Origin: Actinomycetes bacterium
GTDB taxonomy: Bacteria > Actinomycetota > Acidimicrobiia > Acidimicrobiales > Palsa-688
Direction of reading: 5' to 3'
Length of the DNA stretch: 13,438 bases
NCBI GenBank assembly: GCA_021846485.1
Contig: JAJZWW010000043.1
Coordinates: 1 to 13,438, forward strand
In this document: in pieces, positions 1-6,440 of the stretch
Numbering within the stretch: position 1 is the stretch's first letter
How the letters are laid out: each line of letters opens with the position of its first letter
The notes under the pieces: generated by a model
The model's input: only the letters and a program-made list of their open reading frames with translations
What the model was told of the DNA's origin: nothing
Databases searched by the model: none
Program-made: the position numbers and the translations under genes

Positions 1-334
1 AGCCCTGCCGCCCTCCGCCGACCTGCGGCCGGCTCCGGTTGCCCTGCCGCCCCTCCGGTCGCTGCGCTCCCTCCGGGTTGCCCTCGGACAACTGGGTCAC
101 GTCCTCCGCAGCACCCCAACTGGTCCACCCGGTGGCACCGGCCCGGGCCGGGACCGCTGAGGAGATGAGAGGAGATGAGAAGACAAGGCCATCACTTCGA
201 GACCGCGCCGAGGGGGAGTGCCACCCCGGCCCCAACAGCACCCAGCACTATGGTGACCCATCATCCGACGACCGCAACCAAGGAGGTGAGACCGAGGGGT
301 AGACCGCTGTGAGGCAAGCCGGCTACGCCCGTCC
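1..334. other. Left-edge region without a convincing gene
   Basis: No open frame here resembles a protein I recognise. The frames that stay open are the kind that high GC gives by chance. Visible details are a perfect tandem 10-bp repeat (GGAGATGAGA twice, 161-180) and a strong Shine-Dalgarno-like AAGGAGG at about 280-286 with no well-spaced start codon after it. Directly downstream, a different frame from the integrase that follows reads a short segment (about 313-390, including RDRWTKT and DGYVGIV) that resembles the N-terminal arm-binding segment of tyrosine integrases. This may be the decayed 5' end of that integrase. No tRNA gene or attachment site was recognised. Confidence 0.4.
161..180. 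repeat. Tandem 10-bp direct repeat
   Basis: GGAGATGAGA occurs twice in direct succession. It lies about 150 bp before the truncated integrase. Its role is unknown; it could be slippage-derived. Confidence 0.6.
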
Positions 335-1273
335 GTGACAGGTGGACGAAAACTCCGGAACGGGTGGACGGATACGTCGGAATCGTCAATCAAGCTCCGG
401 GCCCAGACCAAGGCCGCGGCCATCGAGAAGATAAAGGAGCACCGCAAGCGCCTGGACGCCGGAGTACGCGAACAACCGGGCCTGACCGTCGAGCAGCTCC
501 TCACCGAGTGGCTCGCCGTGGTCCTGCCCGCTCGGGTGGGTGCGGCGACGGTACAGAACTACCGGGCCGTGATCGAACGCCACCTCATCCCCGGCCTCGG
601 CCGTCACAAGCTCGGGGAACTCACCGCCGAACACGTGGACCGCTTCCTAAAAGCCAAAGCCGACGCCGGGACCTCCAAGTCCTACGTGAAGCGGATGCGC
701 ACCGTCCTGACTGATGCCCTCAACCACGCCGAGCGCCGGCAACGCGTCGGCCGCAACGTCGGCCGCCTCTCCATCCTCCCTGTCTGCGCCCCCGAAGCCG
801 AGGGGCGCTCCTTCACCGCCAAGGAAGCCGACGCCTTCGTCACCGAAGCCATGGCCACGAGTGAGGACGGAGTGCCCAAGCACCGCCTCGGCGTCATGTT
901 CGTGGTGATGGTGATGGTCACCCTCGGCGTCCGGCCCGGCGAGGCCACCGGGCTGCTCTGGGAGGACCTCGCCTCGGAAATGGGGACTCTCGCCATCACC
1001 GGCTCCATCAAGCGAGTACCACGGCCCGGCGGCGGCTACGACCTCATGCGCGGACCGGTCAAGAAGTCCACAGCCGGCGAGCGCACCCTCCAACTCCCTA
1101 AGGGTCTCCTCCCCCTCCTCGCTGCCCAGCGGCGCCGTCAGGAGGCCGAGGGCCGCTCCGCCGGACCTCTCTGGGAGGACCAGGATCTGATCTTCGCCAG
1201 CGCAGCTGGGACGCCGCTCGACCCCTCCAACGTCCGCAAGGCCGTCATCAAGGTCGCCGGCATCACCGGGTGA
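335..1273 (+). pseudogene. Tyrosine recombinase/integrase, C-terminally truncated
   Basis: This 312-residue product is a phage-type tyrosine integrase that has lost its end. Residues about 48-150 form the SAM-like core-binding domain (LTVEQLLTEWL, then YRAVIERHLIPGLGRHKL). The catalytic domain begins near residue 158 and keeps the first catalytic Arg (R200 in TLGVRPGEATGL) and the beta-hairpin Lys region (VKKSTAGERTLQLP, 242-255). It stops right after KVAGITG, just before the family normally continues into the HxxR box, the second His/Trp box and the nucleophilic Tyr, all absent. The protein cannot be a working recombinase. The 5' end is also doubtful: the GTG at 335 has no ribosome-binding site and the N-terminal arm-binding domain is short or frameshifted. 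It is broken at the same point as the opposing gene fragment, so a deletion or recombination junction lies near 1270. Confidence 0.85.
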
Positions 1274-1420
1274 CGAGGTACGCGACAGCAGCCGGCCGTC
1301 CTCGGACACGCAATCCAGGGCGATCTCCTCCAAGGTCACCCACACCAGCGGCCGCAGCTGCCGGCGTAGCTCCCGGCTCGCCGCGGTCAGCGCGACGGTG
1401 GCCTCACCGACTCGCTCCAC
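1268..1420 (-). pseudogene. 5' fragment of an unknown gene downstream of the excisionase
   Basis: About 50 codons starting with GTG at 1420 read as a plausible N-terminus (with LTAASRELRRQLRPLVWVTL and EEIALDCVSEDGRLL). The frame then passes near base 1270 into the antisense strand of the truncated integrase, so the rest is not protein-like. The start codon directly follows the TAG of the upstream excisionase-like gene with no base between them, so the two were probably translated together. I believe actinobacterial elements often carry a winged-helix-like protein with this kind of N-terminus next to excisionase genes, but this is from memory and the family cannot be named. The gene is broken and probably non-functional. 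Confidence 0.5.
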
Positions 1421-1627
1421 CTACCCCGCCTCGAGTTGAGCCGCGGCGAGACGCTCGATGGCCGCCCGCGGGATCCGGATCGAGCGGCCGAGACGGACAG
1501 CAGGCAGACCGGCCTGGCCGTCACTGGCCAGCCACGCGTTGGCCAGCTCGTAGGCCGCGGAGCGCGAGATCCCCAGCATCGGGGCCGCGTCCCGGACCCG
1601 CAAGAAGGCCGGCTCCGCACTCCTCAT
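1421..1627 (-). CDS. Excisionase-like small helix-turn-helix protein
   Basis: This 68-residue protein has the layout of an excisionase/MerR-like DNA-binding domain. Residues about 9-30 (LRVRDAAPMLGISRSAAYEL) are the helix-turn-helix and residues about 43-62 (LPAVRLGRSIRIPRAAIERL) are the wing and last helix seen in HTH_17 proteins. The frame is open further upstream, but ATG at 1627 is the better start: GGGAGGTG lies about 6 bases before it. An extended -10 box sits about 37-45 bases upstream. Such proteins direct integrases towards excision or act as element regulators. It diverges from the XRE regulator across an operator-like palindrome and is followed at once by a truncated gene. The gene looks intact, with the caveat that small HTH_17 proteins are hard to tell apart by function. 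Confidence 0.78.
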   Translation of the reverse strand: MRSAEPAFLRVRDAAPMLGISRSAAYELANAWLASDGQAGLPAVRLGRSIRIPRAAIERLAAAQLEAG

Positions 1628-1663
1628 GACAGCACCTCCCGGACGTGGGGTCACAACGGTGGG

Positions 1664-1672
1664 ACTATACCA
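1664..1672 (-). promoter_or_regulatory. Extended -10 promoter of the excisionase-like gene
   Basis: Read on the minus strand, TGGTATAGT gives a TATAGT -10 hexamer (1669-1664) with the extended TG motif one base before it. Transcription would begin near 1657, leaving a leader of about 30 bases that contains the GGGAGGTG ribosome-binding site. No good -35 hexamer is visible, as is common with extended -10 promoters. Confidence 0.45.
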
Positions 1673-1694
1673 CGCCGGAGTGTTCAGCGGATGT

Positions 1695-1709
1695 GCGGGC
1701 ACTGCCCGC
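1695..1709. promoter_or_regulatory. Palindromic operator candidate between excisionase and XRE genes
   Basis: GCGGGCA-C-TGCCCGC is a perfect 7-bp inverted repeat around one central base. It lies in the only intergenic gap between the divergent excisionase-like gene and the XRE-type regulator, 10 bp upstream of the regulator's proposed -10 box. Another half-site (GCCCGCA, 1708-1714) partly overlaps it. XRE-family regulators commonly bind such palindromes to control themselves and a divergent gene; binding here is inferred. Confidence 0.45.
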
Positions 1710-1718
1710 CCGCACTGC

Positions 1719-1724
1719 TACGGT
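1719..1724 (+). promoter_or_regulatory. Possible -10 box for a leaderless XRE regulator mRNA
   Basis: TACGGT fits the actinobacterial TANNNT -10 pattern and ends 7 bases before the GTG at 1732, the spacing expected if that GTG is the first transcribed base. No ribosome-binding site lies at a useful distance from that start, which agrees with a leaderless message. Confidence 0.35.
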
Positions 1725-1731
1725 GGAGGGC

Positions 1732-2436
1732 GTGGTCGGACGCAAAAGGGCACCAGCGGACAACCCGCACCCCGCCCCCGACGAAGCCGTGGGTGCGGAC
1801 CTCAACGAGATCGTCGCCTACAACCTCCGCCGGGCCAGGGAGCTACGGGGCTGGACCCAGGAAGAGGCGGCCGCCGCCCTCGAACCACTGCTCGGCCAGC
1901 GCCTACCCCAAGCCAGCATCTCAGCCATGGAACGGGCCTACGAGGGAGAGCGCCGCCGGGAGTTCGACGCTCACGAGCTGCTCGCCTTCGCCCTGGCCTT
2001 CGACCTGCCCCTGGTGTGGTTCTTCCTCCCCCCACCCGGAGACCACCGCACCCTTCAGCGCACGTCAAACACCGTCGGCGAACTGTACGGCCTGGTCTTC
2101 GGGCACGCCGACCAGCTCGGGCCCGTCTACGAACGCCTCCGCCAGCTCGGCGTCGATGAGCCCGACCAAGCCGCCCGCACCATCGAGCAGCTCACCGGCC
2201 AGCCCAGCCCGGCCCGCCAGACGAGCTACCGCCAACGACGCAAGCAGCTCCTGCTCGCCCTACTCGACGACTACACCGACGGCGTCGATCGGGCTGCCGA
2301 GCAGATCGGCGAGTTCTTCGACCACCTCCGCCAGGTCGGCGTCCGCGGCCTCGTCGCCGAGGAGCTCAACGACGCCGACTACCTCCCCCAGCCCGACCCC
2401 GACACCGCTGCTCCCGAGCCGGAGCCCCGGGGCTGA
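1732..2436 (+). CDS. XRE-family helix-turn-helix transcriptional regulator
   Basis: With the GTG start at 1732 the protein has 234 residues. Residues about 23-85 form a Cro/CI-type helix-turn-helix: DLNEIVAYNLRRARELRGWT, then QEEAAAALEPLLG, PQASISAMERA and an acidic/aromatic helix (HELLAFALAFDLPLVWFFLP). The domain carries an insertion between the recognition helices, a pattern seen in many actinobacterial XRE regulators. The remaining 150 residues are a helical domain of unknown function with a Pro/Asp/Glu-rich end. It diverges from the excisionase-like gene across a palindrome and converges on the 83-residue gene with a 35-bp gap, so it probably governs the element. An upstream GTG at 1723 or 1645 is possible, but 1732 fits best with the TACGGT box. 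Confidence 0.8.
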   Translation: MVGRKRAPADNPHPAPDEAVGADLNEIVAYNLRRARELRGWTQEEAAAALEPLLGQRLPQASISAMERAYEGERRREFDAHELLAFALAFDLPLVWFFLPPPGDHRTLQRTSNTVGELYGLVFGHADQLGPVYERLRQLGVDEPDQAARTIEQLTGQPSPARQTSYRQRRKQLLLALLDDYTDGVDRAAEQIGEFFDHLRQVGVRGLVAEELNDADYLPQPDPDTAAPEPEPRG

Positions 2437-2447
2437 GATGACAGGTC

Positions 2448-2461
2448 GTCGGCTCCCCGAC
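2448..2461. terminator. Weak hairpin between convergent genes
   Basis: GTCGG-CTCC-CCGAC forms a 5-bp stem with a 4-base loop in the 35-bp gap between the XRE regulator and the 83-residue gene. No T-tract follows on either strand, so it could at best be a weak, bidirectional terminator. Confidence 0.2.
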
Positions 2462-2471
2462 ACACGGAGGC

Positions 2472-2723
2472 TCAGGAACCTGCCCCTGCGGCGGAGAGCA
2501 GCTCCAAGTGCGCCGACGCCGGCCCGGGCAGGACCCTCACCAGGATGACCCCGTCAGCGCGAACTTCGACCACCTCGGCCACCGCCGGCTCAGCATCATC
2601 CGCGCCAACGACCACGAAGTCGCCGACTTCCACACTGGCGCCCGGCCGGGCGAAGCGGGCCAAGGTCGGCGTGAGCCCGTCGGCTCTGCGAGCCTGATAG
2701 TCGATCCACAGATCCCACGTCAT
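2472..2723 (-). CDS. 83-residue protein of unknown function, last gene of the integrase cassette
   Basis: I do not recognise a named family. The N-terminus (MTWDLWIDYQARRADGL) is followed by a conserved-looking core of alternating short beta strands (VGDFVVVGADD, then VAEVVEVRADGVILVRVLPG, about residues 33-68), which suggests a small SH3- or KOW-like beta barrel; the last 15 residues look loose. There is no signal peptide or membrane segment. Its ATG overlaps the TGA of the preceding gene (ATGA, 2720-2723), so translation is coupled to the 131-residue protein, which in turn is coupled to the integrase. It is the only undamaged gene of that cassette. The 131/83-residue pair might be an accessory factor of recombination or a two-component module such as a toxin-antitoxin pair; nothing in the sequence decides this. 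Confidence 0.7.
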   Translation of the reverse strand: MTWDLWIDYQARRADGLTPTLARFARPGASVEVGDFVVVGADDAEPAVAEVVEVRADGVILVRVLPGPASAHLELLSAAGAGS

Positions 2724-3123
2724 GGTTCGACCAGTCTCGCGCCGCCGGCCGGGTTGGCGGACGGCGGTCCGAAGCAGTCACGCAGGCGCTCGACCGTGGC
2801 GTCGCTCAAGTCAGTCAGGACGATGTCGTAGTGGGGCCACTCGCCGGTCGCCAGGAGCTCGGAGCCGGCCTGCTGGACCGCTCCCACCGTGGTGGTCCGA
2901 AGCTGTTTGTACGTTTGTACCGCTCCGGAGCGAGCTCGGAGGTCCGGCGCACCAGCTCCTCGAGGCTCAGATCGAACGCGAGGAACACCGACACGCCAAA
3001 GAAGCCGTGCAATGCCTCGGACACCTCGGCGGTCCGCCGCAGCGAGTCGGCGGCGGCGAGGCCACCCCTGACGACGACCACCGTGTCGTCGGGCGACGTC
3101 TCGTCCCGGACGAGGAGGCTCAC
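2720..3123 (-). pseudogene. 131-residue unknown protein, frameshifted by an 8-bp duplication
   Basis: The reading frame from GTG 3123 is protein-like through ELAPERYK (residue 70), then shifts. The frame that ends at 2720 continues sensibly as QLRTTTVGAV and PHYDIVLTDLSDATVERL. At the joint an exact 8-bp unit occurs twice in tandem (2905-2912 and 2913-2920). Removing one copy gives a single 131-codon frame. The restored protein begins SLLVRDETSPDDTVVVVRGG, has a hydrophobic middle stretch (FFGVSVFLAFDLSLEEL) and ends Pro/Gly-rich. I recall similar hypothetical proteins next to actinobacterial integrases but no function. Its start overlaps the integrase stop (GTGA, 3120-3123) and its stop overlaps the 83-residue gene start (ATGA). 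Unless the duplication is a sequencing error, the gene is inactive. Confidence 0.75.
2905..2920. repeat. 8-bp tandem duplication causing a frameshift
   Basis: GTTTGTAC is present twice in a row (plus-strand reading). Deleting either copy restores Arg-Tyr-Lys-Gln-Leu-Arg in one frame of the 131-residue gene, so this looks like a recent slippage duplication. Confidence 0.85.
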
Positions 3124-4214
3124 GTGAGGTCGCCATCGAGGGCCTGCCCGAGGGTCACTGCGACCGCCTCATCGGCGCCCTCGACGACGTGGGCGTACAC
3201 CCGCATCGTCATCGCCGGGTTGGCGTGGCCGAGGCGGCCGGCAACGGTGCGCACGTCATGGCCACCACTGATGGCGGCGGTCGCCGTCCAGTGCCTGAGG
3301 TCATGCAGCCGCCACTGCGGGTCGATCCCCGCCGCCCGCCGCGCCCGGGTCCACCACCAGCCGATGCGCGCCGGGCTCGGCGGGCGGTCATCGAGCGCGA
3401 ACAGGAACGGAGAAACCGCCTCCCGATCGGCTCGCAGCACGGCGATCTCCGCCAGGGTCTCCCGATCCAGCCGGATCCGCCGACGGTTGGCCGTCTTCGT
3501 GGGTGCCAGGCGTAGCTCGGGATGGCCGCGCTAGCTCGTGCGGACCAGTTCTACCGCCTTGTCGACGGTGAGCCGGTCGCCGTCCAGGTCGTCCCACCGC
3601 AAGGCCGCCAGTTCGGCTCGCCGCAGGCCCGCCACCGCGGCAAGCCGCAACGCAACCCCGGCGGCGGGGTCGATCTCTCTGGCCGCCACGATGGCCGCCC
3701 TCAGCTCCTCGATGCCCATGCCCTCGCGCGGCGTGCGCTTCGGCTGGCGCAAGCGGGCTCCGGCCGCCGGGTTGGTCGGGATCCACTCCCAGCGCACCGC
3801 CTGGGCCAGCGCCGCCCGTAGGGCAGCGTTACGACTGCGGATAGCCGTCTCGCCGACGCCGGTCCGGCGCATCCGGGCGTGCCACCTCTCCACGTCGGCC
3901 ACGCCGAAGCAGGCCACCGGCACCGACGCGATCGGGTCGGCCAGCACCTTTGCGACCCGGCCTTCCTGGTCGCGCCGCGTCGACTCGGCCCAGACCTCTT
4001 GGTTGACCTCCACCCATGCGTTCAGGATGTCGCTGACCGTCCGGGCCCCCGAGCGCGTGGCGGACCGGCTGTCGAAGCTGGCCGCGAGGCGCATCGCATC
4101 GCGCTTGGTGCCCCGCACGGTCCGGCTGGTCTGCACCGGCCGGCCAGCCGCATCCCGGCCCGTGAACACCCGGACCTCCCACACCCCCGGCCGACGCTCG
4201 CGGATGGTCGCCAT
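3120..4214 (-). pseudogene. Tyrosine integrase with complete catalytic set but an in-frame amber codon
   Basis: A 364-codon phage-type integrase is readable in one frame from ATG 4214 to TGA 3120, interrupted only by TAG at 3531-3533 (codon 228). The N-terminal part (WEVRVFTGRDAAGRPVQTSR) is the arm-binding domain, residues about 58-150 the core-binding domain, and 165-364 the catalytic domain. All catalytic residues are visible: R198 (VAGLRRAEL), K240 (TKTANRRR), H304 and R307 (HDLRH), H330 (GRLGH) and nucleophile Y340 (MRVYAH). Without read-through the product would end after R198 and be inactive; the downstream half could restart at GTG 3440 but would lack R198. The stop overlaps the next gene's GTG. 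The lesion looks recent because the rest is undamaged. A TACGGT -10 box and direct repeats lie immediately upstream. Confidence 0.88.
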
Positions 4215-4222
4215 CGACCTTC

Positions 4223-4228
4223 ACCGTA
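4223..4228 (-). promoter_or_regulatory. Possible -10 box of the integrase cassette
   Basis: TACGGT on the minus strand ends 8 bases before the integrase ATG. This predicts a start of transcription at or just before the ATG. A GAAGG lies between the two but only 3 bases from the ATG, poor spacing for a ribosome-binding site. Confidence 0.3.
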
Positions 4229-4231
4229 GCC

Positions 4232-4264
4232 GAGTAGGGATGAGTAGGGATGCATCGCCCCTAC
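4232..4264. repeat. Direct and inverted repeats upstream of the integrase, possible regulatory or att region
   Basis: GAGTAGGGAT occurs twice in tandem (4232-4241, 4242-4251). The second copy overlaps an inverted repeat with arms GTAGGG (4244-4249) and CCCTAC (4259-4264) around a GATGCATC palindrome (4249-4256). The direct repeats cover the -15 to -38 region relative to the proposed integrase -10 box, and the inverted repeat lies at the boundary with chromosomal genes. They could be regulator sites, integrase arm sites or an attachment core; no matching second copy was found in the window. Confidence 0.4.
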
Positions 4265-4334
4265 AGGCAGGGAAAGAGGCCCGAGAACCCATCACGGTGG
4301 CGTCGCCGCCAGGCAGCAAAAGCCCAGGTAAGCG

Positions 4335-5552
4335 CTACTGGATGTGCACCCCGGAGATGGCCCGGGCGATGACGAGGCGCTGGATCTCGGAGGTCCCCTC
4401 GAAGATCGTGTAGATCTTGGAGTCGCGGTGCCAGCGCTCCACGGGGTGGTCCTTCACGTACCCGGCCCCGCCGAGGACCTGGATGGCCTCCTCGCTCACC
4501 CGCACGGCCGTCTCGCCGGCGAACAACTTCGACTGCGACCCCTCGGCCGCCTCGAACGGCTTGCCGTTGCGCGCCATCCACGCCGCCTTCCACACGAGGA
4601 GGCGGGCAGCGTCGACGGCCAGCCTCATGTCCGCCAGCTTGAACGCGATCGCCTGGTTCTCGACGATCGCCCTGCCGAACTGCTTGCGCTGCTTGGCGTA
4701 GTCGAGGGCGTACTCGTAGGCGGCCCGGGCGATGCCGACCGCTTGGGCGCCGACGAGCGGGCGGGACGCCTCGAAGGTCGCCATGGCCGCCTGGCCCCGC
4801 TGGCCCGTCACGCCCTCCCGGGCCCGAGCGAGGCGGGCGTCGAGCCGGTCCCTGCCGCCGAGCAGGTTGCGACCCGGGACCCGGACGTCGTCCAAGACCA
4901 CCTCGGCGGTGTGTGACGCCCGGATCCCCATCTTGTGGAACTTCTGGCCCTGCGACAACCCCGGCGTGCCCTTGGGCACCACGAAGCTCGCCTGCCCCCG
5001 GCCGCCCAGCGCCGGGTCGACGGAGGCGACGACCACGTGGACGTCGGCGATCCCGCCGTTGGTGATCCAGGTCTTGGTGCCGTTGATCACCCATTCGTCG
5101 CGGGCCTCGTCGTAGACCGCCCGGGTGCGCATCGAGCTCACGTCCGAGCCGGCGTCGGGCTCCGAGACGGCGAAGGCGGCCAGGGCCGGTTCCTCGGGCG
5201 TCCCGAAGCAGCGCGGCAGCCATTCCTCGATCTGCTCAGGGGTGCCGTTGCCGACGATCCCCGACACCCCGAGGGTCGTGCCGAAGATCGCCAGGGCGAT
5301 GCCTGCGTCGCCCCAGCACATCTCCTCCAGCACCGCCGGCATCAGGAGGCCGCTCGGCTCCGCGCTGCAACTGGTCACGAAGTCGAGCGAGTAGAGGCCG
5401 ACCCTGGCGGCCTCCTCGATCACCGGCCAGGGGGTCTCCTCCCGCTCGTCCCACTCGGCGGCGACGGGGCGCACCACGCCCTCGGCGAAGTCGTGCACCC
5501 ACTTCACGATCGACAGCTGGTCCTCGTCCAGCTCGAGCGAGATCTCCGACAT
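4335..5552 (-). CDS. Acyl-CoA dehydrogenase
   Basis: This 405-residue flavoprotein should catalyse FAD-dependent alpha,beta-dehydrogenation of an acyl-CoA, passing electrons to electron-transfer flavoprotein. It shows the family layout: N-terminal helical domain (1-125), middle beta domain starting at FAVSEPDAGSD (127-137) with a WVINGTKTWITNG flavin-binding segment (154-166), and a C-terminal helical domain with AKQRKQFGRAI (286-296) and GGAGYVKDHPVERWHRDSK (361-379). The catalytic base is E385 in IFEGTSEIQR, the position used by short/medium-chain enzymes rather than the isovaleryl type. Chain-length preference cannot be read from sequence. An AGGAGG lies 8 bases before ATG 5552, so the start is sound. 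It follows the thioesterase by about 100 bp and may be transcribed separately. Confidence 0.93.
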   Translation of the reverse strand: MSEISLELDEDQLSIVKWVHDFAEGVVRPVAAEWDEREETPWPVIEEAARVGLYSLDFVTSCSAEPSGLLMPAVLEEMCWGDAGIALAIFGTTLGVSGIVGNGTPEQIEEWLPRCFGTPEEPALAAFAVSEPDAGSDVSSMRTRAVYDEARDEWVINGTKTWITNGGIADVHVVVASVDPALGGRGQASFVVPKGTPGLSQGQKFHKMGIRASHTAEVVLDDVRVPGRNLLGGRDRLDARLARAREGVTGQRGQAAMATFEASRPLVGAQAVGIARAAYEYALDYAKQRKQFGRAIVENQAIAFKLADMRLAVDAARLLVWKAAWMARNGKPFEAAEGSQSKLFAGETAVRVSEEAIQVLGGAGYVKDHPVERWHRDSKIYTIFEGTSEIQRLVIARAISGVHIQ

Positions 5553-5590
5553 GACCGGTGCCTCCTGTCCGGATGACCTACCTACCCCAC

Positions 5591-5620
5591 GGTAACATGT
5601 GAAGCTACCGGGTGGTAACC
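5591..5620. promoter_or_regulatory. Repeated GGTAAC boxes upstream of the acyl-CoA dehydrogenase
   Basis: GGTAAC-N7-GCTACC (5591-5609) is an imperfect inverted repeat and a second GGTAAC copy starts at 5614. They lie about 40-68 bases upstream of the dehydrogenase start. The arrangement resembles an operator for a TetR-like fatty-acid regulator, but no known consensus is matched with certainty. Confidence 0.35.
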
Positions 5621-5622
5621 CC

Positions 5623-5648
5623 GGCTCGGCGGCGCGGCTCGGCGGCGC
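5623..5648. repeat. 13-bp tandem repeat behind the thioesterase gene
   Basis: GGCTCGGCGGCGC occurs twice without a gap, ending 3 bases from the thioesterase stop codon. A third, degraded copy overlaps the stop. It is likely a slippage product in GC-rich DNA. Confidence 0.6.
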
Positions 5649-5651
5649 GGT

Positions 5652-6440
5652 TCAGCGGCGGGGAAGGATCAGCGCGAGCTGGCGGGCGTGCGCCAGCAGG
5701 CGACCGTCCTCACCCCACAGCTCGCCGTCCTCTTCGAGCAGGCCGTCGACGAGGAACCTGGTGCGGAACGCGCCGAGCACCCATCCCGGCGCCGGCCGCC
5801 CCCGGACGTGCACGGTGAGCTCGATGGTCGGCACCCAGCCGACCCCGAGGGGGCGAAGAACGGTCGGGGGAAAGGCGTCGGCGAACGCGAGCAGGGCCAG
5901 GGCGCACGGAACCGACCCGTCGGCGAGCCGGATCCACCCCGTCACCTCGAACGGTCGTCCATCGGAGGGGCCGGCGGGCGTGGGGGACCCCGGGGGCAGG
6001 CGCAGGTCGTAGCGGTGGACCGCCTCCGGCAGCCGCTCCCCGGCGAGAGGCTCGCAGGCGTCGGGGCCGGGGATGCCCGGCGGCTCGGCGGCGACCCGCG
6101 TCGGGCCCTCCTGGGCGGCGAGGTCGCCGGTGGCGGAAAGCAGGCGGACCCGCTCGGCCCCACCCTGGCAGAGCGCCGCGGCCACCGTCGCGTAGCGCCG
6201 CCCGGCCCGCACCACCTCGGTCGTCACCGTCACCGCTCCCGGCTCGGGCGGGGTGACGTAGTGGGCGGTGACGCTCAAGGGGTCGGGGCGGCCGCTGGCG
6301 GCGAGCATCGCCCGGGCGGCGAGGGCGAGGAGGTAGCCCCCGTTGGGCGCGCTGCCGACGTTCCAGCGGGGGCTCACGCTGCCCGACCAGGTGCCGGCGC
6401 CGGCCGCTCGGACGGCGGTGTCGTCGTCCAGCTCGCTCAT
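5652..6440 (-). CDS. TesB-like acyl-CoA thioesterase (double hot-dog fold)
   Basis: The 262-residue protein fits the actinobacterial thioesterase family with two tandem hot-dog domains, which hydrolyses acyl-CoA to free acid and CoA. The first domain carries the typical opening WNVGSAPNGGYLLALAARAM (26-45) and PLSVTAHYVTPPEPG (54-68), followed by the long beta strands RRYATVAAALCQ. The second domain contains RPFEVTGWIRLADG, ALLAFADAFPP and PTIELTVHVRGRPAPGW and ends near RLLAHARQLALILPRR. The family's C-terminal active-site pattern (Asp and Gln/Thr) is plausibly met by D187 and Q254, but I assign these only tentatively. Its ATG overlaps the cysS TGA (ATGA, 6437-6440), so it is translationally coupled to cysS. 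The natural substrate is unknown; the acyl-CoA dehydrogenase next door hints at fatty-acyl or branched acyl-CoA. Confidence 0.8.
   Translation of the reverse strand: MSELDDDTAVRAAGAGTWSGSVSPRWNVGSAPNGGYLLALAARAMLAASGRPDPLSVTAHYVTPPEPGAVTVTTEVVRAGRRYATVAAALCQGGAERVRLLSATGDLAAQEGPTRVAAEPPGIPGPDACEPLAGERLPEAVHRYDLRLPPGSPTPAGPSDGRPFEVTGWIRLADGSVPCALALLAFADAFPPTVLRPLGVGWVPTIELTVHVRGRPAPGWVLGAFRTRFLVDGLLEEDGELWGEDGRLLAHARQLALILPRR

Noticed and set aside
39..302. Open plus-strand frame of 87 codons
   Set aside because: Its composition is Pro/Ser/Arg-rich with no domain-like pattern, and no ribosome-binding site precedes it; high-GC chance ORF.
97..504. Open minus-strand frame of 135 codons
   Set aside because: It overlaps the integrase start antisense and shows no protein-like pattern.
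4298..4311. Hairpin TGGCG-TCGC-CGCCA behind the acyl-CoA dehydrogenase
   Set aside because: The stem has only 5 bp and no T-tract, so it is too weak to call a terminator.
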